A stretch of 64,000 bases of DNA from an aff. Roholtiella sp. LEGE 12411 (GTDB taxonomy: Bacteria; Cyanobacteriota; Cyanobacteriia; Cyanobacteriales; Nostocaceae): the NCBI RefSeq assembly GCF_015206995.1, contig NZ_JADEXR010000005.1, positions 1 through 64,000 on the forward strand, in the 5' to 3' direction. Of this stretch, positions 8,681 through 18,229 are shown in pieces. The translations under genes were made by a program, and so were the position numbers. Below the pieces are notes generated by a model, which worked only from the letters and a program-made list of their open reading frames with translations, ran no database searches and was not told the DNA's origin. Every line of letters starts with the position of its first letter. Positions within the stretch are counted from its first letter, which is position 1.

Positions 8681-10232
8681 GACGAAAATTCGGCAGTTCC
8701 ACAGATGCTAACGACTTGCGCCCCTTGGGTGGACGTTGGGGATAAACCACTGGTGAAGGCGAATTAGCATCATTGGTGTTGTCATCTGATGAATTTTCAG
8801 ATAAATTGATTGCGGATAGTTCCAACTGTGACCAGTAATCTTCAGTTTCTTCAGCATTCGTCTCGGTATGAGGTGAAGTCGCAGAAACTGGTAAGTTATT
8901 GGCTGGTGAGATTGCAACATCTGCTGTCCAGGAAATAGAGGTAGTTGCAGGAGGATTTATTTGTTCTGCAACTGGCTCCTCAAATTCCTGTTGTGGTGCA
9001 GTTTCTGGTTCTTCATCTTCCAAAATTGATGCTAAAGATTCCCAAGTAGGTGCACTAGCCTGACTGCTATCTACTGGAGTTTGAGCAATAGGCGGTGGCG
9101 GTGAGACAGATGCAGACTGAGAGGCAAAAAACATTTGGATCAGACTATCTAATTGCTGATCTAGGTTTGATGACCCTAAAGGTGAAACTTCAGGTGTCTC
9201 TGGAGAATCATCAAGTTCTGGGGAAGGGTCTGGTTGTGCTGGTGTTGGCGTGTCTCTCTTGACTGACCAGTTCCAAGATGATGGAGGAGTCGAAGCGGGT
9301 TCATTTATTTGATATGGCGGTGATGTTGACGATTCTCGCCAAGAACTATCTAAGTTGTCACTCAAGGATTCTGATTCTGCTGACCAAGGTTTGATTGGCT
9401 GTACGTCTGGAAATAAAGACCGAGCTTTTCTTGAAAATCTGCCTTGTCCGCTAGTTATGTCTTTGGGATGTTTTGCAGCATCGTCTAAAGAGTCATAGCT
9501 AGGAATGGGTGTCTCTAAACATTTTTCCAGAGCTGCTTTAAATTGCAGAGTCTGGCGTTGTTGTCGCATAAGTCTAGTACGTAACTCCCGACCAGTATTT
9601 TCTGCTTGCAATAGCTGCTGAGACTGTTCACTGTAGTTAGTTTGCAGCAACGCACATTCTCGCTCTAATTGAGCAAGGCGTTGTTGGCTAATTTGTAGCT
9701 GTGCTTTATAAGTTTCAATGAAAATCTCTTGGTGTTGAACAGTTTGTACCGCAGTCTCTAACTGTTGGAAAAGCGATTTTATTTGTTCTTGGGCGGCGGA
9801 CAGTTCCTGAGTGTGTTGGTTGAGCATAGACTCAGTGACACTGGAGCGGGTTTTCTGCCACTGCAAAACCTTTTCAGACTCAGCTAAGTCGTCTTTTAGC
9901 TGCTCCACTTGCTCATATAAGCCATTATTAGCAGCACGTAATTCTTCATTCAACGCCAGCAGCTTCTGAAATTCCGAGTCAATAAGTACTTGTTTGTCTT
10001 TTTCAGGCTCTGCAACCCAGTCTTGTTGAGTGGTATCTTGTGAGAACTGTGGAACTTCAGTCTCGTAATGTCTATCTTCGGCTGGCTTGAGGAGTGGCAA
10101 TTTTGTAACTGCCATATTTTCATTAGGCACAACTGAGTAAAAAGGACAACTCGCCTGCTCCAGTTGTGGCGAATTAGCAGAATTTAGGGATTCTATCACA
10201 GCCCTTTGGTTTAAGGTGTCAGCTTCATTCAT
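8667..10232 (-). CDS. Coiled-coil protein with disordered Pro/Ser-rich tail
   Basis: A 521-residue protein. Residues about 85-250 are Glu/Gln/Leu-rich heptads predicting a long coiled coil (for example LNEELRAANNGLYEQVEQLK). Residues about 260-521 are low-complexity Ser/Pro/Glu-rich and probably disordered. There is no signal peptide or membrane segment. The architecture fits a cytoplasmic scaffold or structural protein; no family was recognised. The last residues overlap the neighbouring heptad array. It is convergent with the CruA-like gene. Confidence 0.75.
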   Translation of the reverse strand: MNEADTLNQRAVIESLNSANSPQLEQASCPFYSVVPNENMAVTKLPLLKPAEDRHYETEVPQFSQDTTQQDWVAEPEKDKQVLIDSEFQKLLALNEELRAANNGLYEQVEQLKDDLAESEKVLQWQKTRSSVTESMLNQHTQELSAAQEQIKSLFQQLETAVQTVQHQEIFIETYKAQLQISQQRLAQLERECALLQTNYSEQSQQLLQAENTGRELRTRLMRQQRQTLQFKAALEKCLETPIPSYDSLDDAAKHPKDITSGQGRFSRKARSLFPDVQPIKPWSAESESLSDNLDSSWRESSTSPPYQINEPASTPPSSWNWSVKRDTPTPAQPDPSPELDDSPETPEVSPLGSSNLDQQLDSLIQMFFASQSASVSPPPPIAQTPVDSSQASAPTWESLASILEDEEPETAPQQEFEEPVAEQINPPATTSISWTADVAISPANNLPVSATSPHTETNAEETEDYWSQLELSAINLSENSSDDNTNDANSPSPVVYPQRPPKGRKSLASVELPNFRPNSQ

Positions 10233-10725
10233 TACTCTTGACCCACCTGCTTAAAAATATTCAGCAGTGCTGGCGTTAGCATTGCTGATCAACTGTGTCC
10301 GTTTAGGGTTTACTCTAGATGCCAAGTTTAACTCTCCCCAAGCATGAGTAATTAGTCATTAATTTAGAGTTTCCCATTTTGCATCTAGAACTGATGCCGT
10401 TATAACACTATGAGGCTCTGCCCCGTCAAGCTTCGGTACGAGAGGGCTTCTAGTTTAAATGCCGATGAAGGGTCTGATACTGCTTGACTTTAGTAAATAA
10501 TTATGGTATTAATTAGCCGACAAATATTTACACGCTATATAAACTTTAGCGCTGTACATAATTTAGCAAACACTCTTACATCACTATCAATAAATTTGGG
10601 AGCAGAGGGGCAGTGTTTCCACTACACTTCGGCTACGCTCAGCGCTAGCGCTCAACAATCGGGGCAGAGGAGGAGGGAAGCACAAGAATAAATACTGACC
10701 CTTGACCCTTGACTCAGCACTATTT
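10233..10725. other. Intergenic region, 493 bp, no convincing gene
   Basis: Promoter side of the coiled-coil gene and 3' side of the Ig-like gene. It contains a small repeat of the CTTCGGCTACGCTCAGC type at about 10626-10652 and GACCCTTGACCCTTGACT heptads at about 10697-10714. A 62-codon plus-strand frame at 10503-10691 runs through the repeat, has no convincing ribosome site, and is not accepted as a gene. Confidence 0.6.
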
Positions 10726-12228
10726 TCAAGATAGCCAACGAGGACGAAATCCAACTAAGGGCAATTGTTCTGGTCTAATTTCAACAGTTGCGGCGGCGTC
10801 GGCGATGGGTAATAAAGGCATTAACCACAGGCTACTGGTAGCGATCGCATCTCCATCATCAGTTTTCAAAGTGTTCTCAGGTAATGAGCCTGTAGAGTTT
10901 GTCTGTGGTACTACTTGGTCAAATATCAAACCCAAACCGTCGGGAGATAAACTCATTTGCACATTCCGTTGTTCGGGAGGGAGTACTAGCAGTGGTTTCT
11001 GTTGTTCAGTTTTCAGGTCAATTGCTACTACATAAGGCTGTTCTATGTATTGTTCCTTTGACACTAGCTGTGTCAGCAAACAGTAGAGGGTAGATGAAGC
11101 CGTATCAAATTGGCAGTTGATAATTGAGCCTGTTGTTTTTAATAATTGTTTCTGCACGCCTTGGTTTGTCACCAAAAATAAATCTCGCGTGTAATCTGTA
11201 TTAAACTTTACCATTGCAGCTTGAGAGCCATCTTTGGAGAAAGCCTGTACTAAGCCAAACTGCGGCAGAAAATCCAGAGGTTTATTAGCATCTCCTTGCA
11301 GCGGTAGAATTGCTGCTCCCTGTCCTTGAGCAACTGCTACGGCTTTACTATCTGGCGTGATCATAAAGTCTCCCCCCGGTTGGCTTTGCAGGCGTTTAAG
11401 GGTAGGTTTTTCTCCTGAACCGTTGTTGGTTGCTGGCATAAACCATAGTCCAAAGTCACCGGGATTAGCTTTGTTTCCCCGCTGGACGACAATAGTTTCG
11501 CCATCGGGGGACAAATCAAATTTTAGATTTTGATAGTCTTTACTGTCTAAAATCAGGTCAACTTTAGCAGATGGTTCTGCTTGTTCTCCAGATTTTCCAG
11601 AAATGCCTGTTGTCGCTGTGTACAACTGAGCCGAAAGTAAATCTTGGTTCTTTGTGGTGCGAGCAGAAAATAAAATTTTCTCCCCATTGGGAAATGGCTC
11701 GAAGTCCATTACAACTAGGTCTTTGGGGGTAAGTACCCTTTTTTGCTCTTGGGTTAAGTTGTAGAGAACTAATTGCCCTCGTTCTTCTTGATTGGCTCCG
11801 ATGTAAAGGATGACGCGATCGCGTGTGCGGAAGCTACCTGTAAAGGGCTGTATCACCCTATTTTTGCCTTCTTGTTGGACAAACTTATCTTTCGCTCCCT
11901 GCAACTTCACTTGATAATTGGTGCCATAGGGCGCTGGTGTCAACAATGTATATACCATTCGCCGCCCTGCCCAACTTACTTTACCTGCTAGAGGCGGATC
12001 AATCTTTAAGTTATCCTCTACGCTTTTTGTGTCCATTGGGCGGCTAAAGTTTAGGGTGAAGGAAATATCTTCTGCCCCGATTTGTTGGTTTTGCCAGCTA
12101 AAATTTCGGACGCGAGCTGTGACAACATCACCTTGTAATATCATGAACCCAATCAGCAAACTCAGCAGTAGCATCAGTAGGATTGCTATACGGTCTAGTG
12201 GTTGGGTAAATACTTTGGATTTGGTCAT
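10726..12228 (-). CDS. Membrane-anchored Ig-like / beta-propeller protein
   Basis: A 500-residue protein with one N-terminal membrane segment (about residues 13-32, IAILLMLLLSLLIGFMIL). A bacterial Ig-like SbsA-type domain follows at about 45-135 (FTLNFSRPMDTKSVEDNL). The remainder has TolB/WD40-like strands with repeated D-x-x-x-L/I-x-F and S-P-D-G units (LSPDGETIVVQRG, MSLSPDGLGLIFD). It is probably periplasmic and anchored in the inner membrane; no catalytic residues are evident. The ATG is directly preceded by the GGGCATT heptad array, with no visible Shine-Dalgarno sequence. Confidence 0.75.
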   Translation of the reverse strand: MTKSKVFTQPLDRIAILLMLLLSLLIGFMILQGDVVTARVRNFSWQNQQIGAEDISFTLNFSRPMDTKSVEDNLKIDPPLAGKVSWAGRRMVYTLLTPAPYGTNYQVKLQGAKDKFVQQEGKNRVIQPFTGSFRTRDRVILYIGANQEERGQLVLYNLTQEQKRVLTPKDLVVMDFEPFPNGEKILFSARTTKNQDLLSAQLYTATTGISGKSGEQAEPSAKVDLILDSKDYQNLKFDLSPDGETIVVQRGNKANPGDFGLWFMPATNNGSGEKPTLKRLQSQPGGDFMITPDSKAVAVAQGQGAAILPLQGDANKPLDFLPQFGLVQAFSKDGSQAAMVKFNTDYTRDLFLVTNQGVQKQLLKTTGSIINCQFDTASSTLYCLLTQLVSKEQYIEQPYVVAIDLKTEQQKPLLVLPPEQRNVQMSLSPDGLGLIFDQVVPQTNSTGSLPENTLKTDDGDAIATSSLWLMPLLPIADAAATVEIRPEQLPLVGFRPRWLS

Positions 12229-12302
12229 TGGTCATTGGGCATGGGGCATGGGGCATGGGGCATTGGGCATTGGGCATTGGGCATTGGGCATGGGGCATTG
12301 GT
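12225..12302. repeat. GGGCATT/GGGCATG heptad array at the start of the Ig-like gene
   Basis: At least ten contiguous 7-mers (TTGGTCA, TTGGGCA, TGGGGCA variants). On the minus strand this reads CCAATGCCCAATGCC, so an ATG recurs every seven bases immediately upstream of, and including, the gene's start codon. Confidence 0.85.
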
Positions 12303-12343
12303 TCTCAGCAAAGGACAAGGGACAAATGACTAATGACTAATGA

Positions 12344-13114
12344 CTAATAACTATAAGGATTTTTAGGTTGAGGAATTTTTTTTAGGGAGGTAGCAGCAAT
12401 GGTTAGTTGGCGTTTACCTGCCAGATTTTCTGTCACCATTTGTCCTTCTACTTCTAGCCAATTATCAGCAGAGAAACGCTCTTGGTTATCTTGTAGTTTG
12501 ACTGGCAATCCTATGGGGTAAGCGTCTGCTGCACAGCAAGTTAGAACAAATCGCGCCAAGAAGAAATATTCTTTTCCTATGTCTGGTGGGTACATGACAA
12601 ATCCTTGCACTTTGACTTTTTGTCCTGTGTATGCATCTGGTTCAGGATAGACGTTGACAGTGCGTACCCAATCTACGAGCGATCGCTCCTCTGGACGAAC
12701 AGTAGCTCGAAATGCTTGGGGTTTGATGCGTGCTGTTCCCAATAAATCGGTAACATCGCGTTGGAGTGCCTTATCACTGGCAAAGACTTGCGGTGTGATC
12801 ATGAAACCCAAAATCGCTGTTGTCAACAATAGAGTACTACCCCAACCAGGAGGAAATAGAGTATTATGCTGGGCGCTTGGTGGCAAATCACGCCGCCGCC
12901 GTTGCCAAAGTTCCTGTGCTTTAAAAAAGCCAATAATGATTAAGCCAATGCTACCCACTATTGTCAACCCAAAGTAATTTGGGTGAATCAACAAATTCAG
13001 CTTGCCAGTCAGCCAGTATTTCAACATCAAAATACCCCAGGCTGTGATTGCTACTACATCCAGCCACGGGAGTAATTTATTGGGTATTTTAGATTTGCTG
13101 TTTTGGTTAGTCAT
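12344..13114 (-). CDS. TIGR03943/DUF1980 (YcgQ-like) membrane protein
   Basis: About 256 residues starting at M8 of the longer frame (MTNQNSKSKIPNKLLPWLD). The seven residues ahead of it come from a GACTCTTGACCC heptad repeat, so 13114 is preferred to 13135. Two or three membrane helices occupy about residues 15-75 and 90-115. A periplasmic OB-like domain follows (YTGQKVKVQGFVMYP, FVLTCCAADAYPIGLPV). This is the usual partner of a YraQ-type permease, which lies directly upstream on the same strand (about 80 bp spacing), so the two are probably co-transcribed. The transported substrate is unknown. Confidence 0.85.
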   Translation of the reverse strand: MTNQNSKSKIPNKLLPWLDVVAITAWGILMLKYWLTGKLNLLIHPNYFGLTIVGSIGLIIIGFFKAQELWQRRRRDLPPSAQHNTLFPPGWGSTLLLTTAILGFMITPQVFASDKALQRDVTDLLGTARIKPQAFRATVRPEERSLVDWVRTVNVYPEPDAYTGQKVKVQGFVMYPPDIGKEYFFLARFVLTCCAADAYPIGLPVKLQDNQERFSADNWLEVEGQMVTENLAGKRQLTIAATSLKKIPQPKNPYSY

Positions 13115-13115
13115 T

Positions 13116-13185
13116 AGACAAGGGTCAAGAGTCAAAAGTCAAGAGTCAAAAGTCAATATTTGGACATTAGACTTTTGATTATTGA
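13116..13185. repeat. GAGTCAA/AAGTCAA heptad array
   Basis: AGTCAAG/AGTCAAA units followed by inverted units (GACTTTTGATTATTGAC) fill the gap between the two permease genes and run into the apparent 5' end of the downstream gene. The array can form an imperfect hairpin in the mRNA. Confidence 0.7.
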
Positions 13186-13193
13186 CGAATTTT

Positions 13194-14264
13194 TTAAATT
13201 ACGTGTAAGTTAATGAAAAGTGTGAACAAAAATGTCAGCTGGGCTGCTAAAGCAAAAAGATAAAAGATAGCTCTAGGCTTAAAAATTGATAGCATCAAGC
13301 CTACAGATTTGATATCAATCATTGGCCCAAATACCAGAAACGCTAATAAAGAACCACTACTAAAGGTCGAGGCAAAAGATAGGGCAAAAAATGAATCTAC
13401 TGTAGAACAAATTGACACTACTGCTGCTAATATCAGCATGGCAACAATTGAGCTAATGGGCCCCGCACCTAGACTGAGGATCAGTTCGCGAGGAGCTAGC
13501 ACTTGAATAGCCGCAGCGATCGCACTTCCGATAACCATCACTGCTCCCAGTTCCCGCAGTTCTTGAATGCTATTATCTACTAATAGGCGCAGTTTATCTG
13601 CAAGTGGTTTACTGGGGCTATAAGGCGAGGCATTTGTCTGGATGAAATCATTGTCTATTCGCGTGGGTATACCCGCTTTTTCTCCAATAAAATAAGTTCC
13701 CGATTGTAATAAACTGGGTGCTGTTGCTTCATGTTCTACCTGATAACGTCCCTTGCGGTGTTTGGGTTCAGGTTTTGAGGGTGGATTAAACTTCAAATAA
13801 CGAGCGATCGCAGGTTGAACGATAGGACTTAAGTCTTTTTGAAAACTGAAAATAAAACCGATAATTGTGGCGATTAATAAGGAAAATACGACTCGTAACA
13901 CCACTATTTCCGGCTGATCTCGAAATGCCGTCCAAGTTGACCAAATTACAATTGGGTTAATTGTCGGTGCTGCTAATAAAAAGCCAATTGCTACTGGTGT
14001 GGGTACTCCCTGCATCAACAACCGCCGCGCCACTGGCACATTGCCGCACTCACACACCGGAAAGAAAATGCCGATCATACTGCCGAATAAAGCACCTAGT
14101 AGCGGATTTTTGGGCATTTTTTCCACCAATTTGCGCTCATCCACAAAAAATAATAGCAAACTGGAGAATAAAACCCCAAGAAGCAAAAACGGCATCGCCT
14201 CGACTAGCAGACTTAAAAATAACGTAAAACCATTGTTCAGTTGATTCATGAGCGTCGCAGTCAA
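13194..14264 (-). CDS. YraQ-type permease (DUF318/ArsP_1 family)
   Basis: A 356-residue polytopic membrane protein with an internal-repeat arrangement: N-terminal helices with the signature FPVCECGNVPVARRLL (about residues 69-84), a cytoplasmic Arg/Lys/Pro-rich loop at about 160-225, and a second helix set with SICSTVDSFFALSF. The CxC and C-S-x-x-D-S/A motifs are characteristic of the YraQ permeases, which pair with YcgQ/TIGR03943 proteins as here. Some relatives export methylarsenicals, but I would not assign a substrate. The gene is first in a probable two-gene operon. Confidence 0.88.
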   Translation of the reverse strand: MTATLMNQLNNGFTLFLSLLVEAMPFLLLGVLFSSLLLFFVDERKLVEKMPKNPLLGALFGSMIGIFFPVCECGNVPVARRLLMQGVPTPVAIGFLLAAPTINPIVIWSTWTAFRDQPEIVVLRVVFSLLIATIIGFIFSFQKDLSPIVQPAIARYLKFNPPSKPEPKHRKGRYQVEHEATAPSLLQSGTYFIGEKAGIPTRIDNDFIQTNASPYSPSKPLADKLRLLVDNSIQELRELGAVMVIGSAIAAAIQVLAPRELILSLGAGPISSIVAMLILAAVVSICSTVDSFFALSFASTFSSGSLLAFLVFGPMIDIKSVGLMLSIFKPRAIFYLFALAAQLTFLFTLFINLHVI

Positions 14265-14817
14265 AAGCGATTTTGAGTTTTAGGGTTCTGCCTAGTCATT
14301 CTATCGAAATGGGGATCAAAAGCATGTAGGGACAATTAAACAACATTTGAACAGATCATTGCTCTTTATTTTCAAGTAACGCTTAAGCGCTATAAACCTT
14401 TCTTCTTCCTAAATATGGATTTTACCTGAGTGTATTTACTGTCGATGACTAGTCCTAAGATTGTCTAACTTCCGAAATTGTTCCGATGCTAAACCGCAAG
14501 TAGCTAGCTACTCATACAACATTTAATCACTTATGTTTATATTTACCGTAATTTGTTTGATAGTATGTTAGCCTAGGCGCATTTTCATCAAGGATTTACA
14601 CTTATTCAATATTTTGGGATCGTTGGTACTACCATCATTGACTCTGCTTATTTCAAGCAAAATCTCCTCTGAGCTTTAGTTGATTTGCTACTACAAAAAT
14701 CCTAAAACTGCAACAACAAAGTTTAGCCGGTACAATAACTGCTAATAAGTCTTTTGTCCAAAAATCGCTCAGTTGGGGTTATGGCAAATTCCATAATTTT
14801 CATTTGAATACCACTAC
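14265..14817. other. Intergenic divergent region, 553 bp
   Basis: AT-rich region between the divergent permease operon and the histidine kinase gene. No ORF, tRNA or clear hairpin was recognised. It should hold promoters for both directions. No Zur- or Fur-type palindrome was recognised by eye. Confidence 0.5.
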
Positions 14818-14877
14818 CCCAATGCCCAATGCCCAATGCCCAATGCCCAATGCCCAATCCCCAACCCCCAATCCCTT
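14818..14877. repeat. CAATGCC heptad array upstream of the kinase gene
   Basis: Five or six contiguous CCAATGC units followed by CCAATCC/CCCAACC variants, ending about 30 bp before the GTG start of the kinase gene. It is the complement-strand form of the GGGCATT family. Confidence 0.85.
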
Positions 14878-14908
14878 TTACCTGTCTTTGTAAAAACCAG
14901 GGTGTCTA

Positions 14909-16267
14909 GTGTCAGAAGAATTCAGTTGCAAAATCTTACCACCATTTTTGTCTGAGGGTAGCGATCGCGATCTCGGTTTAGAGTCAACCCTCCAAGAATT
15001 ATCAATGTACAATTTCCAAGTGGAAATCAACTGTACTGGTGCAGAGATCGCTAATTTTTTTGAAAGATATCCCTTGCTACCAGGAGCAATCTTGGTAGAA
15101 CAGGGAAAGTTCACTGGGATGATTTCCCGGCGGCGACTGCTAGAGTTTTTGATTCGCCCGCATGGACAAGAGGTGTTTTTTCAGAAATCGTTAAGTGTTA
15201 TCTACAGCTATACACGGACAACGATTTTGCTACTTCCTGATACAACATCTATTTTGACTGCGATGCAACTTAGCTTAAAGCGATCGCCTGAACTATTAGC
15301 AGAACCAATTGTAGTCAAGACGGCATCTGGTGTCTACAGATTATTAGATGTACAGGAGTTGAATATTACTTCTTGGCAAATTCAAGGAATCGAAAATTTG
15401 GTGCGGTATGAACGTAGCCAAGTTCAGATAATTCAAAATGATAAAATGGCTAATTTGGGGCGTTTAGTTGATGGGGTAGCACACGAAATTTTAGACCCCG
15501 TGGGTTTTATTTGGGGTAACTTAACTTATGTTTCAAACTACAGCCAAGATTTACTCAAGTTAATAGCAGCTTACGACCAAGAATTACCATCAGCTTCTGA
15601 AGAAATTCTTCAGATTAAAGAAGAGATTGAATTTGATTTTTTAGAACAAGATTTATCGCGATCGCTTGCTAGTATCCGCACTGGAGCAGAAAGATTAAAA
15701 AAACTCGTCACCAGCTTGCAAAATTTCTGTCATATTGATGAAATTTATCCAAAACCAGTAGATTTACATGCTTGTATAGATAGTATTATTTTATTAATTA
15801 ATAGCCGTCTCCAAGGAGAAATTGAAATAATAAAATATTATGGTAAACTGCCACCATTGTATTGCTTTATAGGTCAGCTAAACCAGGTTTTTATGAATAT
15901 TTTAAGCGAAGCTGTAGATACTTTACTGAATGAAGCAGTACGCCAACAATTGCATGTAGAGGACACAAAAACTGTTCCAAAGCCTCGAATTGAGATTACT
16001 ACAGAAGTTATTTCACAGAAAGCAAACAATCCAAATGCACCAGATTCTCGCTGGGTGTTAATTCGCATTGCTGACAATGGCCCTGGAATGTCTCAGGAGT
16101 TACAACAACAAATTATTGAGTCTTTCTCTATAGAAAAAAGGGCTGGTAAAGAGACTAGTCTAACAGTAAGTTATCGGATTATTCTGGCAAAACATGGTGG
16201 TAAATTGAATTTTCGTTCCCAACTAGGTTTAGGTACTGAATTTGAAATACTTTTGCCTTTGGTATAG
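14909..16267 (+). CDS. Sensor histidine kinase with CBS-like N-terminus
   Basis: A 452-residue soluble kinase starting at GTG 14909. Residues about 40-155 look like a CBS-type pair (GAILVEQGKFTGMISRRRLLEF; VKTASGVYRLLDVQEL). H192 in VAHEILDP is the phosphoacceptor. The ATPase domain has an N-box (NQVFMNILSEAVD) and a G1 box (DNGPGMS). The G2 box is eroded: where GTGLGLS is expected the sequence reads KETSLTVSYRII, so ATP binding may be weak. There is no response regulator next door. It is convergent with the GH57 gene. Confidence 0.85.
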   Translation: MSEEFSCKILPPFLSEGSDRDLGLESTLQELSMYNFQVEINCTGAEIANFFERYPLLPGAILVEQGKFTGMISRRRLLEFLIRPHGQEVFFQKSLSVIYSYTRTTILLLPDTTSILTAMQLSLKRSPELLAEPIVVKTASGVYRLLDVQELNITSWQIQGIENLVRYERSQVQIIQNDKMANLGRLVDGVAHEILDPVGFIWGNLTYVSNYSQDLLKLIAAYDQELPSASEEILQIKEEIEFDFLEQDLSRSLASIRTGAERLKKLVTSLQNFCHIDEIYPKPVDLHACIDSIILLINSRLQGEIEIIKYYGKLPPLYCFIGQLNQVFMNILSEAVDTLLNEAVRQQLHVEDTKTVPKPRIEITTEVISQKANNPNAPDSRWVLIRIADNGPGMSQELQQQIIESFSIEKRAGKETSLTVSYRIILAKHGGKLNFRSQLGLGTEFEILLPLV

Positions 16268-16269
16268 CA

Positions 16270-16345
16270 ATATAGTAATCCGATTTGATTCGTGAACTGA
16301 CTCGTAGAGATAGGGAATGGGGGATAGGAAAAAAGGGAGTTGCGC
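16270..16345 (+). mobile_element. MITE family 1, 5' part only (ATATAGTAATCCGATTTGATT)
   Basis: About 50 bp match the left end of two other copies (19756-19865 and 28114-28225). The matching right terminal repeat is not visible here, so this copy looks truncated or replaced by unrelated sequence. It begins three bases after the kinase stop codon. Confidence 0.6.
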
Positions 16346-16350
16346 GATCG

Positions 16351-16398
16351 CTCCTGACTGGAAGCTTTGTCGAAAAGACTTTTAAAATCAGTCAGGAG
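16351..16398. terminator. Inverted repeat between convergent kinase and GH57 genes
   Basis: CTCCTGACTG and CAGTCAGGAG form a perfect 10-bp stem around a 28-nt loop. A T-rich run (CGTTTTTTAC) follows on the plus strand. It is placed where a bidirectional terminator would lie. Confidence 0.45.
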
Positions 16399-16422
16399 AT
16401 TCAAATCTCACGTTTTTTACGA

Positions 16423-17928
16423 TTATTCTTTAAATGTTGATAACAGTAAATTTTCGCCACGTTGGTAGATATCGCGTGCGTAATCAGTCCAAGCGCCTTG
16501 TCCCCAATAACGAAAACAGCTTGTTTGCAGCAAAAGATTATGTAGCAGAAGACTGCGGTAGTGAGATTGTCTAGTAACAGATTCTGCTGAGTTAATTTGC
16601 GGTAAGGGATCAACCTTTTGATGAAATAAGCTGCTTAATTTATACATGGGAGTCAAAACATTTTCATATCCTTCTACCCAACTAATATGATTCGTCCACG
16701 AGGCTCCATCCATGTGAAAATTGGGGTTAATTTGCTTTAATTCTTTAATAGCAATCTCTACAGCTTCGGGTTGGCAATTGTCTGGTGAAACTCGTTCCCA
16801 AATATGATGTTGTCCTACTGGCTGACAAGTTGGATAGTCTTCAGGTTTACAACCAGCGGCTTCAATTAGTTCCAAATATTCTGTACCACATACCCCAACA
16901 ACACCTGATTTTCCTCCCCCGTACTGCACCATATCGCGCCAAGCTTGGTTGAAAGCGCTAGGAAATTCATTCATCATGACGCCACCATTTTCGCCATCAC
17001 CAATTTGACTAACTATTGGCGGCACAAATACACTTCCTATTTGTTGTTTAGATAGGGTTTTGGCTTCATAATAAGGTTGCATTTGTGCAACTAATTTAGT
17101 ATCTGAACCTTGGGTTTTAATCAAAGCTGTGATGCTAATTGTTTCACCTTGAGAATTGCGGGCAATTAAACGGTGTGGTAAATGTTTGTGGGTGATAGAT
17201 TGACCGTTAATTGTTTCGATAGAATGTTCTTGCACAAGTAGCCAGCGATATCCACATTCTTTTAGCGCTTTGACAAATTCAAATAGGGTATCGGGGTGGT
17301 TTGGCAAATGCATTTCTGGGGGTGAAAATCCTTTAACTCGCGCCAGTGCTTCCCAGCCAAAAATTGCCGCAAACTGATGTTGCCACGCGATGATATGCAA
17401 TTTAATATCAGGTATGGGTGTAGAAGGAATAACGGCATGGCTCCACATTGTACCCAACCACTCTACATAAGGTTGATAAGTAGAATCGCAAGTAATTCGT
17501 TTGAGGTTATCGAGTACGTCGCTACGTCCCATCTGTCTGAGTCCCCACAGAAGATTACCAGAGTAATCCAACATCACGCGCGGATTGCAACCTTGATTGA
17601 CGAGTTCGGGAATTAAGTCTCCCATGCGGCTGTAACAATAGGCAAAAGGCCCAGCATTGTGGTTATCCCCTTCATTGGGATGTTCAAACATGTATTGCAG
17701 ATTGCTGATGAATGCACCATCATGTCCAGCGGGTATAGTTGGCTGGTGCATGTGTAAGGCGATCGCAAACACAGCATTTATATCTTTTAATCGGATATTC
17801 GTTGTTGGTAAAAATACAGGCTGATCATGGTTAACAACAGAGAGAACCTCTGTTTCCCAACCAGAAATATTCGGCAAGCCATCAATGATTTCGGGCAAAG
17901 TAGTAAGAGTTGTAGGGAAGGAAAGCAT
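16423..17928 (-). CDS. Glycoside hydrolase family 57 protein
   Basis: A 501-residue protein with the GH57 N-terminal signature near residues 53-66 (AVFAIALHMHQPTIP), then MLDYSGNLLWGL, a WSHAVIP segment and MHLPNHPDTLFEFVKALKECGYRWLLV in the barrel. GH57 enzymes act on alpha-glucans (amylase, branching or amylopullulanase activities). The exact activity is not readable, and the protein is close to the minimal barrel in length. There is no signal peptide, so it is probably a cytoplasmic glycogen-metabolism enzyme. Confidence 0.8.
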   Translation of the reverse strand: MLSFPTTLTTLPEIIDGLPNISGWETEVLSVVNHDQPVFLPTTNIRLKDINAVFAIALHMHQPTIPAGHDGAFISNLQYMFEHPNEGDNHNAGPFAYCYSRMGDLIPELVNQGCNPRVMLDYSGNLLWGLRQMGRSDVLDNLKRITCDSTYQPYVEWLGTMWSHAVIPSTPIPDIKLHIIAWQHQFAAIFGWEALARVKGFSPPEMHLPNHPDTLFEFVKALKECGYRWLLVQEHSIETINGQSITHKHLPHRLIARNSQGETISITALIKTQGSDTKLVAQMQPYYEAKTLSKQQIGSVFVPPIVSQIGDGENGGVMMNEFPSAFNQAWRDMVQYGGGKSGVVGVCGTEYLELIEAAGCKPEDYPTCQPVGQHHIWERVSPDNCQPEAVEIAIKELKQINPNFHMDGASWTNHISWVEGYENVLTPMYKLSSLFHQKVDPLPQINSAESVTRQSHYRSLLLHNLLLQTSCFRYWGQGAWTDYARDIYQRGENLLLSTFKE

Positions 17929-18229
17929 TTCTAGTTGCTCCGAAATAAAGGCTATTTAATTATCTAACCAATGCAACAGCCTCACCTGTTTAGTTGAGAT
18001 ATCTTTATTAGGTAGTTAGGAGAGACGCTATTAATCGCGTCTATTACGGACTCTGATAGTTGAAAAGAATACAAGCTTAAAAGTTTGCGTACTGTTTTCT
18101 AAAGAATAATCGTCTTATTACTGCTGCAAAGCTAGCGCCACTGCTTTGCTTGCAGCAGTTCCAAGACAACCTCAACCGTCTTGATTTACGAACTGAATCA
18201 TCAAAACTTACGTGTCTGCACGAAAGTAA
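17929..18229. other. Intergenic region with two hairpins
   Basis: It holds the repeat-type hairpin AGACGC-ATTAAT-GCGTCT at 18021-18044, shared with the thiO/thiG linker. A second stem-loop (ACTGCTGCAA ... TTGCAGCAGT, 18120-18159) lies downstream of the SDR gene. Promoter side of the GH57 gene. No ORF is accepted. Confidence 0.5.

Noticed and set aside
10503-10691. 62-codon plus-strand frame
   Set aside because: It runs through a small palindromic repeat, has no ribosome site and has repeat-like composition.
16351-16410. tRNA-like sequence (GGAGATTCAAATCTC)
   Set aside because: The T-loop-like string has no acceptor or anticodon stems around it; it is part of a terminator-type inverted repeat.
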